Numbered from the stretch's first letter, positions 6,910 to 16,489 are shown. The stretch: DNA of 34,633 nt from Lentisphaeria bacterium (GCA_017456495.1 JAFTJI010000060.1:1-34633); one strand, 5' to 3'. Notes: generated by a model not told the origin, from the sequence alone. Made by a program: numbers and translations.

Positions 6910-7917
6910 ATGGAAGTTGGCGAGAAGATAAAGGGACAGTCAGAATATTTGATTCTTGAAAAGATCGCTTCTGGCGGTATGGGATCCGTTTTGAAAGCAA
7001 AGATGCTTGGTGTTGAAGGATTTGAAAAAATTGTAGCGATCAAAACAATTTTGTCCAAATATGCTTCGAATGAAATCTTTGTCAAACGTTTTGTTTTTGA
7101 AGCAAAGCTGGTCGCGTCTCTTGTTCATGAAAACATTGTACAGATCTACCAGCTGGACAAGCGCAGAAAAGAGTATTTTTTTGTTCAGGAATATGTCGAC
7201 GGGATCACACTTTATGATTTTATGGAATTTCATAAAAAGGTGAAGTTGACCCTTCCGATAGAATTGGCAGTATTTATTGCTTCGCGCATTGCCCGTGGAT
7301 TGGCATTTGCTCACAGCCGTTATTCACCTCAGGGAGAACCTTTGAATATTATCCATTGCGACATCTGTTCTCATAATTTGATAATCAACCGGGAAGGTGT
7401 GCCCAAGATCACAGATTTCGGGATCGCTAAGGCGGCAACGATGCAGAGAACAGGAAAAATTTCCGGAAAATTGGCTTTCATGTCGCCGGAACAGTATTCA
7501 GATCCGGACAGTATGACCGCCCAATCTGATATTTATTCTCTGGGCGTTGTACTCTTTTATATGCTGAGTCTTGAGCATACCCGGGATCTTAATGCGGATA
7601 AGGCGAATCTCGTTGAGCAGATCAAGACAAATTATATCAACTGGAGTGTTCTGCCGGATACTGTGCCGGATAAACTCAGAGAAATTTTGAGCAAGATGCT
7701 CTCCTTCAACCCTGCCGATCGTTTCAGCAACAGTGCCGAATTGGCGAAGACTCTGGAGTATTATATCTATAAGGATGGCTACGGTCCTACAATTGTGAGT
7801 TTGGCTGAGTATATGAAAAGAACCATGCCTGGCTTTTTTTGTCAGCCGTACGATGGCGATTTTCTGACAGTTCCGCCCCATTGCATTGCTTCCAATGAGA
7901 AGACAATCATCATATGA
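6910..7917 (+). CDS. Soluble Ser/Thr protein kinase (Hanks type) with HCD in place of HRD
   Basis: A 335-residue protein consisting almost only of a bacterial PknB-type kinase domain. Visible elements are the Gly-rich loop GGMGSV (22-27), VAIK with Lys45, the helix-C Glu in FEAKLVASL (about 69), catalytic loop HCDICSHN (His149, Asp151), DFG (Asp169), and SPEQ in place of APE, followed by 'DIYSLGVVLFYML'. The catalytic Asp, Asn and Lys45 are present, so activity is plausible, but the Arg of HRD is Cys150 and the loop Lys is Cys153. There is no transmembrane helix or extracellular sensor, unlike many PknB proteins. It is monocistronic between the repeat element and carB; substrates are unknown. 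Confidence 0.92.
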   Translation: MEVGEKIKGQSEYLILEKIASGGMGSVLKAKMLGVEGFEKIVAIKTILSKYASNEIFVKRFVFEAKLVASLVHENIVQIYQLDKRRKEYFFVQEYVDGITLYDFMEFHKKVKLTLPIELAVFIASRIARGLAFAHSRYSPQGEPLNIIHCDICSHNLIINREGVPKITDFGIAKAATMQRTGKISGKLAFMSPEQYSDPDSMTAQSDIYSLGVVLFYMLSLEHTRDLNADKANLVEQIKTNYINWSVLPDTVPDKLREILSKMLSFNPADRFSNSAELAKTLEYYIYKDGYGPTIVSLAEYMKRTMPGFFCQPYDGDFLTVPPHCIASNEKTIII

Positions 7918-8004
7918 TATTGGAAAGAATCGCATTGTAACTCTATGTAAAAAACGTTCTTTCAAAAGAAATTCAGAAAAAGCAAAAAAATAGCTGATTT
8001 CGTA

Positions 8005-8032
8005 TTGCATTTTCTGAAAAATGTGATATATT
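8005..8032 (+). promoter_or_regulatory. Promoter of carB
   Basis: TTGCAT (8005-8010) and TATATT (8027-8032) are 16 bp apart, leaving a leader of about 38 nt to the ATG at 8077. No attenuator or leader peptide was seen in 7918-8076. Confidence 0.55.
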
Positions 8033-8076
8033 AAGGTTCCGATTACTGAAGAGCAAGTCAGGAAAGGAAACAGACA

Positions 8077-11000
8077 ATGCCGAAACGCACGGACATCAAG
8101 AAGATCTTGATCATCGGATCAGGTCCTATCATCATCGGTCAGGCATGTGAGTTCGATTATTCCGGAACTCAAGCATGCAAGGCACTCCGCAAACTTGGTT
8201 ATGAAATCGTTCTCGTGAACTCCAACCCTGCAACGATCATGACCGACCCCGGAACTGCTGATCACACCTACATCGAACCTCTTACTGTCGACAGACTGGA
8301 AAAGATCATCGAAAAAGAACGTCCGGATGCACTTCTGCCCAACTTGGGCGGTCAGACCGCTCTGAACCTTTCCACCGCACTTCATGAAGAAGGCATTCTC
8401 AAGAAATACGGCGTGAAAGTTATCGGTGTTGACCTTGATGCCATTCAGCGTGGCGAGGACCGCATCATCTTCAAGGAAACCATGAAAAAAATCGGCGTGC
8501 CTATGGCAAAGTCCGAACCCTGTACTTCCCTGGAAGAAGCTGAAAAAATCGCAAATGACTTCGGCTATCCTGTCGTTCTCCGTCCCGCTTACACCATGGG
8601 CGGAACAGGCGGCGGTATCGTTTACAACGTGGAAGAACTCCGCGAAGTCTGCGCACGCGGTCTGGAAGCAAGTTTGATTCATCAGGTGCTCATCGAAGAG
8701 TGTGTCACCGGTTGGATGGAACTGGAACTCGAAGTCGTCCGCGATGCCGAAGGCAACAAAATCACCGTTTGTTTCATTGAAAACGTTGACCCCATGGGAA
8801 CCCATACCGGCGACAGCTTCTGCGTTGCTCCCATGCTCACCGTTCCGGAATCCCTGCAGAAGCGTTTGCAGGACTATGCTTACAGAATCGTTGATGAAGT
8901 CGGTATCACCGGCGGCGGAAACGTTCAGTTCTCCTACAATCCCGCTGATGACCGTATCATCGTTATTGAAATCAACCCCAGAACCTCCCGTTCCTCTGCA
9001 TTGGCATCCAAAGCAACCGGATTCCCCATTGCAAGTGTTTCCACCCTGCTCGCGGCAGGTCTCACTCTGAAAGAACTGCCCTACTGGAAAGAAGGTACTC
9101 TGGAAAAATATGTCCCCACCGGCGATTATGTCGTTGTGAAGTTCGCACGCTGGGCTTTTGAGAAATTCCCGCAGGCTGCTGACTGCCTCGGAACCCAGAT
9201 GAAGGCTGTCGGTGAAATGATGAGTATCGGACAGAACTTCAAGGAAGCGTTCCAGAAAGGGATCCGCTCTCTCGAAATCGGCAGATACGGTCTCGGCTTT
9301 GTCAAAAAGATCGAAAAACTTTCTGCTGAAGAGCTGAAACAGAAGATCGTCACCCCCAACAGCCAGCGTTTCTTCCAGATCTATGAAGCAATGAAGAAAG
9401 GCGTGACCGTCGACGAAGTCGTCAAGGCAACCAAGATCACCCGTTACTTCATCGAACAGATGTATGAACTGGTTCAGTCCGAACTTGATATGATCGCAAA
9501 AGGCTGGAACGGAATCACCGATGCTGAACTCGTTCAGGCAAAACGCGATGGTTTCGCAGATAAATATCTCGCACGGATCTTCAATGTGACTGAAATCGAA
9601 GTCCGCAACCGCAGACGCGCTGCCGGTGCAAAGGCTGTCTTCCGCGCGATCCCCGTTTCCGGCGTGGAAAATCAGGAATACTACTACTCCACCTATGCTG
9701 ATGTCGAAGACAATGTGAAAGTTTCCGACAAGCGCAAGATCATGATCCTCGGCGGCGGACCCAACCGTATCGGTCAGGGAATCGAATTCGACTACACATG
9801 CGTCCATGCAGCATTTGCTCTGCGCGATGAAAACTGCGAATCCGTGATGATCAACTGCAACCCCGAAACAGTTTCCACCGACTATGACACCAGCAACAAG
9901 CTCTATTTTGAGCCGCTCACCGTGGAAGATGTGCTGGCAATCTATGAAAAAGAACAGCCGGAAGGCGTGATCGTCCAGTTCGGCGGTCAGACTCCGCTGA
10001 ATATCGCTCAGGAACTGAAAGATGCAGGTCTGAACATCCTCGGAACCCAGCCGGAAGGAATCCGTCTTGCAGAAGACCGTGAATACTTCCGTGAACGCAT
10101 GATCGCACTGGGAATCCCGCAGCCGAAGAGCGGAACAGCCATTTCTCTCGAAGAAGCGATCGCGCTCGGAAACGAAGTCGGATATCCAGTTATGGTTCGT
10201 CCTTCCTTCGTTCTCGGCGGACGCGGTATGGCAGTTCTCCACAACGAAGAAGAGCTCAAGAAATATGCTGTAGAAGCAATTCAGGTCAGCCCGGAATATC
10301 CCATGCTGATCGACCGTTTCCTCGATAATGCAACCGAATGTGAAGTGGATGCTCTCTCCGATGGAAAGACCACCTTCCTTGCCACTGTGATGGAACACAT
10401 CGAACTTGCCGGTATCCACTCCGGAGACTCCGCCTGTGCAATTCCTCCTGTGACTCTGAAGCAGGAACATCTCGACACAATCGAACGCTACTCTGCCGCA
10501 ATCGCAGCAGACTTCAAGGTGGAAGGTATCCTGAACGTTCAGTATGCTGTTTGCGACGATGTGGTTTACATCATCGAAGCCAACCCGCGAGCATCCAGAA
10601 CCGTGCCTCTGGTGGCAAAAGTCACAGGCGTGCCTCTGGCAAGAATCGCAACCGGTTTGATGCTCGGTCATCCCATGGAAGAGTTCAAGCCCCTGCTGAA
10701 ACGCAAATCTTCCAACTACTACGGTGTGAAGGAAGCTGTCTTCCCGTTCAATATGTTCCCTGAAGTTGACCCGATCCTCGGACCGGAAATGCGTGCGACC
10801 GGTGAAGTTATGGGCTTGGCTGACAACTTTGGTCTGGCTTACTTCAAGGCTCAGGAAGCTGCCGGCGGAAAACTCCCGCTGGAAGGAACCGCTTTGATCT
10901 CTGTCAACAAGAAGGAACGTCAGTATCTTCTCCCTGTTGCTCAAGGCTTGAAAGCTCTCGGTTTCCCGATCTATGCAACGGAAGGCACCAGCAAGTATCT

Positions 11001-11283
11001 TGCAGAAAACGGTATTGAAAACACCATGATCAACAAGATCGGCGAAGGCCGTCCTGATGTCAGCGACCTGATCAAGAACCACACGGTCAACCTGATCATC
11101 AACACGCCGAAGGACAAGACCGAAAAGCGTGATGACAGCTATATCCGTATGATGGCGATCCAGTATAAGATCCCGTTCATGACCACGATCGCAGCAGCCA
11201 AAGCAACGATCTCCGGTATTGAAGCTGCACGGAAACAGGCGATTCCGCCGAAGTCCCTGCAGGAATACCATTCCGGAAAATAA
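8077..11283 (+). CDS. carB: Carbamoyl-phosphate synthase large subunit
   Basis: Makes carbamoyl phosphate from bicarbonate, ammonia (from the glutaminase subunit CarA) and two ATP, for pyrimidine and arginine synthesis. The 1,068 residues match the family length. The N-terminal half has 'MPKRTDIKKILIIGSGPIIIGQACEFDYSG', the ATP-grasp core with 'RPAYTMGGTGGG' near 170 and 'EINPRTSRSSALASKATG' near 300. The second half repeats this: 'ILGGGPNRIGQGIEFDYTC', 'VRPSFVLGGRGM', 'EANPRASRTVPLVAKVTG'. A methylglyoxal-synthase-like allosteric domain closes the C-terminus. AGGAAAGGAAAC precedes the start. carA is not adjacent, so the small subunit is encoded elsewhere. Codons end in C more often than in neighbouring genes, consistent with high expression. 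A strong terminator follows. Confidence 0.98.
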   Translation: MPKRTDIKKILIIGSGPIIIGQACEFDYSGTQACKALRKLGYEIVLVNSNPATIMTDPGTADHTYIEPLTVDRLEKIIEKERPDALLPNLGGQTALNLSTALHEEGILKKYGVKVIGVDLDAIQRGEDRIIFKETMKKIGVPMAKSEPCTSLEEAEKIANDFGYPVVLRPAYTMGGTGGGIVYNVEELREVCARGLEASLIHQVLIEECVTGWMELELEVVRDAEGNKITVCFIENVDPMGTHTGDSFCVAPMLTVPESLQKRLQDYAYRIVDEVGITGGGNVQFSYNPADDRIIVIEINPRTSRSSALASKATGFPIASVSTLLAAGLTLKELPYWKEGTLEKYVPTGDYVVVKFARWAFEKFPQAADCLGTQMKAVGEMMSIGQNFKEAFQKGIRSLEIGRYGLGFVKKIEKLSAEELKQKIVTPNSQRFFQIYEAMKKGVTVDEVVKATKITRYFIEQMYELVQSELDMIAKGWNGITDAELVQAKRDGFADKYLARIFNVTEIEVRNRRRAAGAKAVFRAIPVSGVENQEYYYSTYADVEDNVKVSDKRKIMILGGGPNRIGQGIEFDYTCVHAAFALRDENCESVMINCNPETVSTDYDTSNKLYFEPLTVEDVLAIYEKEQPEGVIVQFGGQTPLNIAQELKDAGLNILGTQPEGIRLAEDREYFRERMIALGIPQPKSGTAISLEEAIALGNEVGYPVMVRPSFVLGGRGMAVLHNEEELKKYAVEAIQVSPEYPMLIDRFLDNATECEVDALSDGKTTFLATVMEHIELAGIHSGDSACAIPPVTLKQEHLDTIERYSAAIAADFKVEGILNVQYAVCDDVVYIIEANPRASRTVPLVAKVTGVPLARIATGLMLGHPMEEFKPLLKRKSSNYYGVKEAVFPFNMFPEVDPILGPEMRATGEVMGLADNFGLAYFKAQEAAGGKLPLEGTALISVNKKERQYLLPVAQGLKALGFPIYATEGTSKYLAENGIENTMINKIGEGRPDVSDLIKNHTVNLIINTPKDKTEKRDDSYIRMMAIQYKIPFMTTIAAAKATISGIEAARKQAIPPKSLQEYHSGK

Positions 11284-11300
11284 TCGTCCGTGATATCCAA

Positions 11301-11330
11301 CGCCGGAGTTGTTTTGACTCCGGCGTTTTT
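11301..11330 (+). terminator. Intrinsic terminator of carB
   Basis: CGCCGGAGT (11301-11309) pairs perfectly with ACTCCGGCG (11317-11325) around a 7-nt loop, followed by TTTTTCTTTTG. It lies 18 nt after the carB stop and only about 22 nt before the permease start, so the permease either relies on readthrough or on a promoter inside carB. Confidence 0.9.
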
Positions 11331-11351
11331 CTTTTGTTTGAAAGGTTTGAA

Positions 11352-12977
11352 ATGTTAGTTTTCTGTGCGGTTTTTCCAATTCTTCTTGCATTGGTTCTGA
11401 TGACCGGTTTCAAAGTGTCCCCCGGCAAGGCTCTTCCCTGTTCATTTCTTGCTTCTGCGGTCTCTGCTTATTTTTTCTGGAAACTGCAGATCCCGGATAT
11501 TCTCTCCTACACTCTGCTTGGAGCGATTAAAGCACTTGATATTATTCTGATTATTGCCTGTGCGATCTTTCTGCTGAATATTCTGCGCAGAACGGGTGCG
11601 TTGGAAGTGATCAAGTCCACTTTCAGCGGGATTTCCCCGGACCGGCGGATCCAGGTGATCGTGATTGCCTGGTTTTTCAGCAACTTTATTGAGGGGGTTG
11701 CGGGGTTTGGTGCTGCTCCTGCATTGGCGGCTCCCCTGCTTGTCGGAATGGGATTCCCGGCGGTAACAGCTGTGGTTGCTGCATTGATTTGCAACACGCT
11801 TCCGGTTCCTTTTGGCGGGGCAGGGATCGCCTTTATGACATCCTGCAATGCTGTTTCGGGTGAGGTGGAAAAACTTGGTATGAACGTTTCTCAGTTTAAC
11901 CATGATGCGTTGAGCTGTTTTACGACATTTTCCAGTATCTCCGGAGCATTTGTTCCTCTTACGGCTGTTGCGGCGATGATTCTGATTTCCGGAGGAAAAG
12001 GAAAACTCCGTTCCATTCTGGAAATCGTTCCGCTATGTCTGTTCAGCGGGCTCTTGTATGTTGCGGTATGGAAAATCGCCGCAATGATCCTTGGTCCTGA
12101 GCTGCCTTCTGTTCTTGGATCCCTGATCTCTTATCCGATCTTTTATCTTGCCTTGAAACTGCATTTTCTTGTGCCGTCAAGAGTCTGGGATTTTCCGGAG
12201 GAAACAACGGTTATGAAACCAGTTCAACCGGCAGAATTGACCCCGGTTCCGGTTTGGAAAGCATGGCTTCCGTATCTGAGCATTGCTTTTCTGCTTGTGA
12301 TTACAAGGATTCCCTATCTTCCCATACGCGGCTGGCTGGGAAGTTTCTGCCGGCTGAAGATCACAGAAATTTTTTCGACACCCGGGACGATGCATCAGTG
12401 GTCGATTTTAGCCAATCCGGGCGTGTTTCCGTTTCTTCCGGTTGCAATTATATTTGCATTGATCTTGGGATTGAAATGGAAAGACATTTTTCAAGTTGCG
12501 CGGGAATCTGAGAAACAGATCCGTTTTTCCGCATTTGCAATTGTTTCTGCATTTGCAATGGTGCAAATCATGGTCTCTTCAGCTTATAACGATGCAGATT
12601 TACCGGGGATGCTGACTCTGATTGCGGAAAAAGTTGTTCATTCCACGGGCAGAGGATATTTGGTGATTGCGCCCGTTGTAGGATGCTTCGGAACCTTTTT
12701 TGCCGGATCGTGTACGGTTTCCAATATTCTGTTCTGTCCGATCCAGTTCAATGCTGCAGGATTGCTTGATTTTCCGGAAGTTCAGATGATTGCGCTTCAG
12801 AATACCGGTGGAGGGATCGGCAGTATGCTGAGGTTATCCGGAATCGTTGCGACTTGTGCCACGGTGAATGCAAGCGGAAAAGAAGGGAAGATCATTCTTC
12901 TGAATTTACTTCCCGCTCTGTTTCTGCTCATGCTGACCCTGTTGGGGGCATATTGTTATAATCTCTGGTTTCTCTGA
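11352..12977 (+). CDS. LctP-family L-lactate/glycolate permease
   Basis: A 541-residue inner-membrane transporter of the lactate permease family (TC 2.A.14), which import lactate or glycolate with protons. It is hydrophobic throughout, with about 12-14 predicted membrane segments. The signature 'FFSNFIEGVAGFGAAPALAAPLLVGMGFP' is near residue 105-135 and 'LPVPFGGAGIAF' follows; late in the protein 'GCFGTFFAGSCTVSNILF' and 'QNTGGGIGSML' match the family. ATG 11352 is preferred over an upstream in-frame TTG (11334) because AAAGG lies 8 nt upstream of it. Its stop codon directly abuts the stop of the convergent thioesterase gene with no gap. No lactate dehydrogenase genes are nearby, so the substrate is inferred from family only. 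Confidence 0.88.
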   Translation: MLVFCAVFPILLALVLMTGFKVSPGKALPCSFLASAVSAYFFWKLQIPDILSYTLLGAIKALDIILIIACAIFLLNILRRTGALEVIKSTFSGISPDRRIQVIVIAWFFSNFIEGVAGFGAAPALAAPLLVGMGFPAVTAVVAALICNTLPVPFGGAGIAFMTSCNAVSGEVEKLGMNVSQFNHDALSCFTTFSSISGAFVPLTAVAAMILISGGKGKLRSILEIVPLCLFSGLLYVAVWKIAAMILGPELPSVLGSLISYPIFYLALKLHFLVPSRVWDFPEETTVMKPVQPAELTPVPVWKAWLPYLSIAFLLVITRIPYLPIRGWLGSFCRLKITEIFSTPGTMHQWSILANPGVFPFLPVAIIFALILGLKWKDIFQVARESEKQIRFSAFAIVSAFAMVQIMVSSAYNDADLPGMLTLIAEKVVHSTGRGYLVIAPVVGCFGTFFAGSCTVSNILFCPIQFNAAGLLDFPEVQMIALQNTGGGIGSMLRLSGIVATCATVNASGKEGKIILLNLLPALFLLMLTLLGAYCYNLWFL

Positions 12978-13382
12978 TCACTGTTTGTCAAGCATGAATC
13001 CCTGAAAGGTTCCTGTTGCGATAAGTTTGTTCTGATCGTTGAAGACATCCACGCTGCTGAGACATGTTTTTCTTCCGGCGTGGATGATTTTTGCGACAGC
13101 TTTCAGCTTTGTTCCTGTCCCGGGGCGGAGGTAATTGATATTTGATGCCGAACCGATGCAGCGTCGGTCATCTTTGTTGGCGTTGGAAGCCCCGGCAAAG
13201 GCGAAGTCTGCGAGGGTGTAGATTGCACCTCCCTGAACGACATCCAGCCCATTTAATTTGTTATCGCTGATTGGCATTTCCGCTTCTGCGTAGCCTTCAG
13301 AAATAACGGTGATCTTCATATCGTTCGCAACACAAAAACGGTCACTGGTATTGAGATATTCTTTGATATTTTCCAAGTTCAT
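12978..13382 (-). CDS. PaaI-like hotdog-fold thioesterase
   Basis: A 134-residue cytoplasmic hotdog protein of the PaaI/YbgC-type thioesterases, which hydrolyse acyl-CoA thioesters. The helix motif 'VVQGGAIYTLADFAFAGASN' (about 50-69) matches the usual HGGxxxxLxD signature, with Gln replacing the His and Asp at the conserved end. The later 'SINYLRPGTG'-type strand is present as 'NINYLRPGTGTKLKAVAKIIHAGRKT'. AAAGGA 8 nt before the ATG supports the start. It lies 38 nt downstream of the AsmA-like gene on the same strand, so the two are probably cotranscribed. The acyl substrate cannot be deduced. Confidence 0.88.
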   Translation of the reverse strand: MNLENIKEYLNTSDRFCVANDMKITVISEGYAEAEMPISDNKLNGLDVVQGGAIYTLADFAFAGASNANKDDRRCIGSASNINYLRPGTGTKLKAVAKIIHAGRKTCLSSVDVFNDQNKLIATGTFQGFMLDKQ

Positions 13383-13420
13383 GGCAGTTCCTTTCTATGT
13401 AAAATCAAACGTTCATGATA

Positions 13421-16255
13421 TTATTTTTTCTGCTGTTTCGGCAGAGTATATTTTCCTTTGAAATTTTTTTTCATCATCCAGGAAATTGGTTTGAGCACAG
13501 TTGATACAGCGTTGAACGGCAACGCCGATTTGAGCAGAACCGCCTGAACCGTGACATCATATATTCCGGTATTCCATGAAAATTCACCGTCGGCATCAAT
13601 GGAAACGACGCTTCCGTTTGCCTGTACTTTGTTGATAACAGCCTTATCCCCTTTGAAAAGGATCTCGCTGGAGATTTGCGTGATTCCGGGATTTCCGATT
13701 GTCCATGCTTTTGTGAAATATTTCATAAAATCATTCAAGATGGGAATGTTCCAGAGTTCTTCTCCGGAAAGCTGCAGATCACCATTTCCATTAATAAACA
13801 GAGAATTGTCTGGTTTGCTTTCAAACGTTCCCTGAGAACTGAAGTTGATTTTTCCGTTACCGGTTCCTTTCGGGATAAATTTGCTGGTCTTGAATTCTTT
13901 CATTGTCTCAAAAAGATCTGCTCCTTCCAGTTTTTGTCTGAACGTTCCTTTCCCGGTTTCAAAGTTGTATTTGAAATCTGCCTGGCACGATCCTTTGCAG
14001 AATGTCATTTCCGCATTGCTGAAGGATATTTCATGATTCTGGAAATGAATTACAGAATCAATATCAGTGACTTTAGCTCCGGCAAATGTGCATGAGCCGT
14101 TTTTAACGATTGCTTTAATCGTTGTTTTTTTCTGGTCTGTGTAGTTGATAAAGCCTTCCGCATTGACTTCCAGCGGGAACGGGAAATCCACAAGTTCGGG
14201 TCTGTAGCCTTTTGTAAAAATGATCAGAAGATCATTCCCGCTGATTGAACTGTTCAGTTTGAAATAAAGCAGCTCATCACCGGTCTTTTCTTCCTTGAGG
14301 AAATAGATTGATTCCAGACGCATGACGTGATCTTTGGTTTTGAGAATAAGCTCTGGTATGATCAATCTGTCATTGGAATCTGTAATAAATCTTGCTGCGC
14401 CGTATTGGAAGGGGATTCCCATGTAAGTCGGATTCCGCATGACGACATTTCCGCAAATCTGATAGAACCGTTTTTCTCCGTAGTCGGCAAAAAGTTCCAT
14501 ATCTGTTTCAGCGATTCCATTCGGATCGGTACTGGAGATATCTTTTGCCAGTGGCATCAGGGAATCTGTCTGCCAGATCGTATCAAAGGATTTTGCCAGG
14601 TTAACCGGGACACCGGAGGTAATGATTTTGGCTGTAATATGTTTTTTCTGCAAATCAAATTGTACGGATCCGGAAAAAACAGAACCATCGGTACTTTTTG
14701 CGGAGATCTTTGAGAAATGGATCTGTTCAGGCGAGAATTCCATTTCTGCCTTGATATCGCGGATTTCCACACCATTCAGGCAGATGTGGGAATATTTGAC
14801 AGAAACTTGACCGGAATACTGATTTTTCCTGCGGGTATCAGCGCGGAATTTCCCTGAAAATTCAATGGGGGACTCAGGGCGCAGATAGGAAACTTTCTTC
14901 TCAATAAATATTCTTGCTTCTTCCGGGAAAGCGTGCTGAAACGTTTTCAGGTATGCTCTTCCCTGCAGATCACAGAATATTTCGCCGGACTCTTCAACAA
15001 CAAATGTTCCGGAGATTTCACAATCATCCGTTTCTGCATGATGAATTTCCCCAAACAGGTGTTTTTCATTTGCGTTGACAGATAATTTCACATTTTTCAT
15101 AGTCAGTCCGTTTACCATAATTTCAGGAATTGTCAGATCAATCTTTCCTTTATATCGATTCCCGGAAACGGAAAAATGTTCCAGAATTCCGGCAAAAGTG
15201 ACTTTTTTATTATCAAAAATAATATTATTCCGGATTTCCTCAGTCAGACTGCTTTCGAAAAAATACATAAGATCTGTTATCAGACAGTTTCCTTTCATCT
15301 TACCGGTAAACAGGCTTTTTTCGTCATAATATGTTCCCTCTGCCGTGATTGACGCTCCATTTCCGAGATCAAAGGTAACTTCTTTTAGTGTGAGAATACC
15401 GTTTTTCAGTGATATTTGCTCCTTTATCCCGCAAATTTTCAGTTTGTTGAACTGAAATGCCGGAAGTTCGATCTCAGAAGTGATTTCACAACTTTTGAAA
15501 TCGTTTACATCCAGAAGAAAATCAATATTGCATTTCAGTTGAGATTGCATTTTCAGCTGTTCAATTTGCCGATGAGCCAGCATAAATTTTTTCCGGATTT
15601 CCAGCGGGAACATCTGCATAAGTCCATAAGGATATTTTCTTTTTTTCCATTTGTTGCCTGATTTATCCTTTTCCCAGTATTCCGACATGATATTTTCAGC
15701 AATGATATGAAGGAGATTGTTGATTTTTCCTTTCATTTTTACTGAGAGATTTCCGATATCAGCAGAGGCTTTTTCAACCTGAAAATAACCGGATCTTCCA
15801 TGGATGACAGCAGAAAGACCTGTAATATGAAGACAATCATTTTTTCCTTCTGCTCCGGTTTCCGGAAGGATCGGCAGCGTTGCCGTCGCATTATTGAGAG
15901 TTATGGATACGGGACAGGAGACTCCTTTGAAAATTCTCAGCGGATGAAAGTCGATATACAAATCAGGGGCATGCAGTCGGATTCCGCTTTTGTCTTCGCT
16001 GTAGTTCAGTTTTCTTATGAAGATCCCGTCTGTAAAGCTGAAAAGGACTTGTTCAGCTTTGATTCGATAACCGGCTTTGTTCAAAGGTTCTGCAATGCAA
16101 TTGAGGAGCCATCCGGGAACGCCCTTGACAGCGCAGTAATGGTTGAACCACCATAACGTCAGCAGAAAAGATGTGCATAAGGCAAAAAGAATATTGCGGC
16201 AGATGCGCTTTCTTCTTTGCTTTTTTATTTCTTTTCTGACGATTTCTTTCTCCAT
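13421..16255 (-). CDS. Large AsmA-like / DUF3971-type envelope protein
   Basis: A 944-residue protein with one N-terminal membrane helix ('ICRNILFALCTSFLLTLWWF', about residues 18-37) and a long beta-rich periplasmic region. The C-terminal quarter ('GNGDLQLSGEELWNIPILNDF', then 'INKVQANGSVVSIDADGEFSW' and 'VLKPISWMMKKNFKGKYTLP') resembles the AsmA-like C-terminal domain of AsmA, YhdP and TamB relatives, which are thought to move phospholipids between the inner and outer membranes. This implies a Gram-negative envelope. ATG 16255 is chosen because GGAG lies 9 nt upstream; an upstream in-frame TTG extension would begin inside the repeat element. A thioesterase gene follows at 38 nt. Family placement is good; lipid transport is inferred. 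Confidence 0.8.
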   Translation of the reverse strand: MEKEIVRKEIKKQRRKRICRNILFALCTSFLLTLWWFNHYCAVKGVPGWLLNCIAEPLNKAGYRIKAEQVLFSFTDGIFIRKLNYSEDKSGIRLHAPDLYIDFHPLRIFKGVSCPVSITLNNATATLPILPETGAEGKNDCLHITGLSAVIHGRSGYFQVEKASADIGNLSVKMKGKINNLLHIIAENIMSEYWEKDKSGNKWKKRKYPYGLMQMFPLEIRKKFMLAHRQIEQLKMQSQLKCNIDFLLDVNDFKSCEITSEIELPAFQFNKLKICGIKEQISLKNGILTLKEVTFDLGNGASITAEGTYYDEKSLFTGKMKGNCLITDLMYFFESSLTEEIRNNIIFDNKKVTFAGILEHFSVSGNRYKGKIDLTIPEIMVNGLTMKNVKLSVNANEKHLFGEIHHAETDDCEISGTFVVEESGEIFCDLQGRAYLKTFQHAFPEEARIFIEKKVSYLRPESPIEFSGKFRADTRRKNQYSGQVSVKYSHICLNGVEIRDIKAEMEFSPEQIHFSKISAKSTDGSVFSGSVQFDLQKKHITAKIITSGVPVNLAKSFDTIWQTDSLMPLAKDISSTDPNGIAETDMELFADYGEKRFYQICGNVVMRNPTYMGIPFQYGAARFITDSNDRLIIPELILKTKDHVMRLESIYFLKEEKTGDELLYFKLNSSISGNDLLIIFTKGYRPELVDFPFPLEVNAEGFINYTDQKKTTIKAIVKNGSCTFAGAKVTDIDSVIHFQNHEISFSNAEMTFCKGSCQADFKYNFETGKGTFRQKLEGADLFETMKEFKTSKFIPKGTGNGKINFSSQGTFESKPDNSLFINGNGDLQLSGEELWNIPILNDFMKYFTKAWTIGNPGITQISSEILFKGDKAVINKVQANGSVVSIDADGEFSWNTGIYDVTVQAVLLKSALPFNAVSTVLKPISWMMKKNFKGKYTLPKQQKK

Positions 16256-16296
16256 ATACACGGTCTCCGGATGAGAAAATTCATTTTCAGTCTGTA

Positions 16297-16420
16297 GAGG
16301 CAATTTCAAAAGTCGCCAAAAATGTCAGAAAATCCTTGTCGCGCCCTGTAAAATGGAGCGTTTTCAGCTCATCAACAATCTTTTTTCAGCCAAATTTTGC
16401 CGGACTTTTGAAATTACCTC
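16297..16420. repeat. MITE-like foldback element, copy 2 (124 bp, short form)
   Basis: Starts GAGGCAATTTCAAAAGTC and ends GACTTTTGAAATTACCTC; one mismatch in the 18-bp termini. It is flanked by TGTA (16293-16296 and 16421-16424). Relative to copy 3 it lacks exactly the 42-nt apical hairpin, which in copy 3 is bounded by TTTTC repeats, as expected from a slippage deletion. It lies between the divergent AsmA-like and DUF2062 genes. Confidence 0.9.
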
Positions 16421-16461
16421 TGTAATTAGGATATTATAAGCCATTTTTTTGAAAAGTCAAT

Positions 16462-16489
16462 TTGAAAAATTGAATAATTGGCATATATT
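16462..16489 (+). promoter_or_regulatory. Promoter of the DUF2062 gene
   Basis: TTGAAA (16462-16467) and TATATT (16484-16489) are 16 bp apart. The predicted start of transcription, near 16496, precedes the GTG start by about 73 nt. Confidence 0.5.

Noticed and set aside
8119-11391. 1,090-codon open frame antisense to carB
   Set aside because: It mirrors carB almost end to end, its translation shows no family motif, and long antisense frames are expected opposite a gene with strong codon bias.
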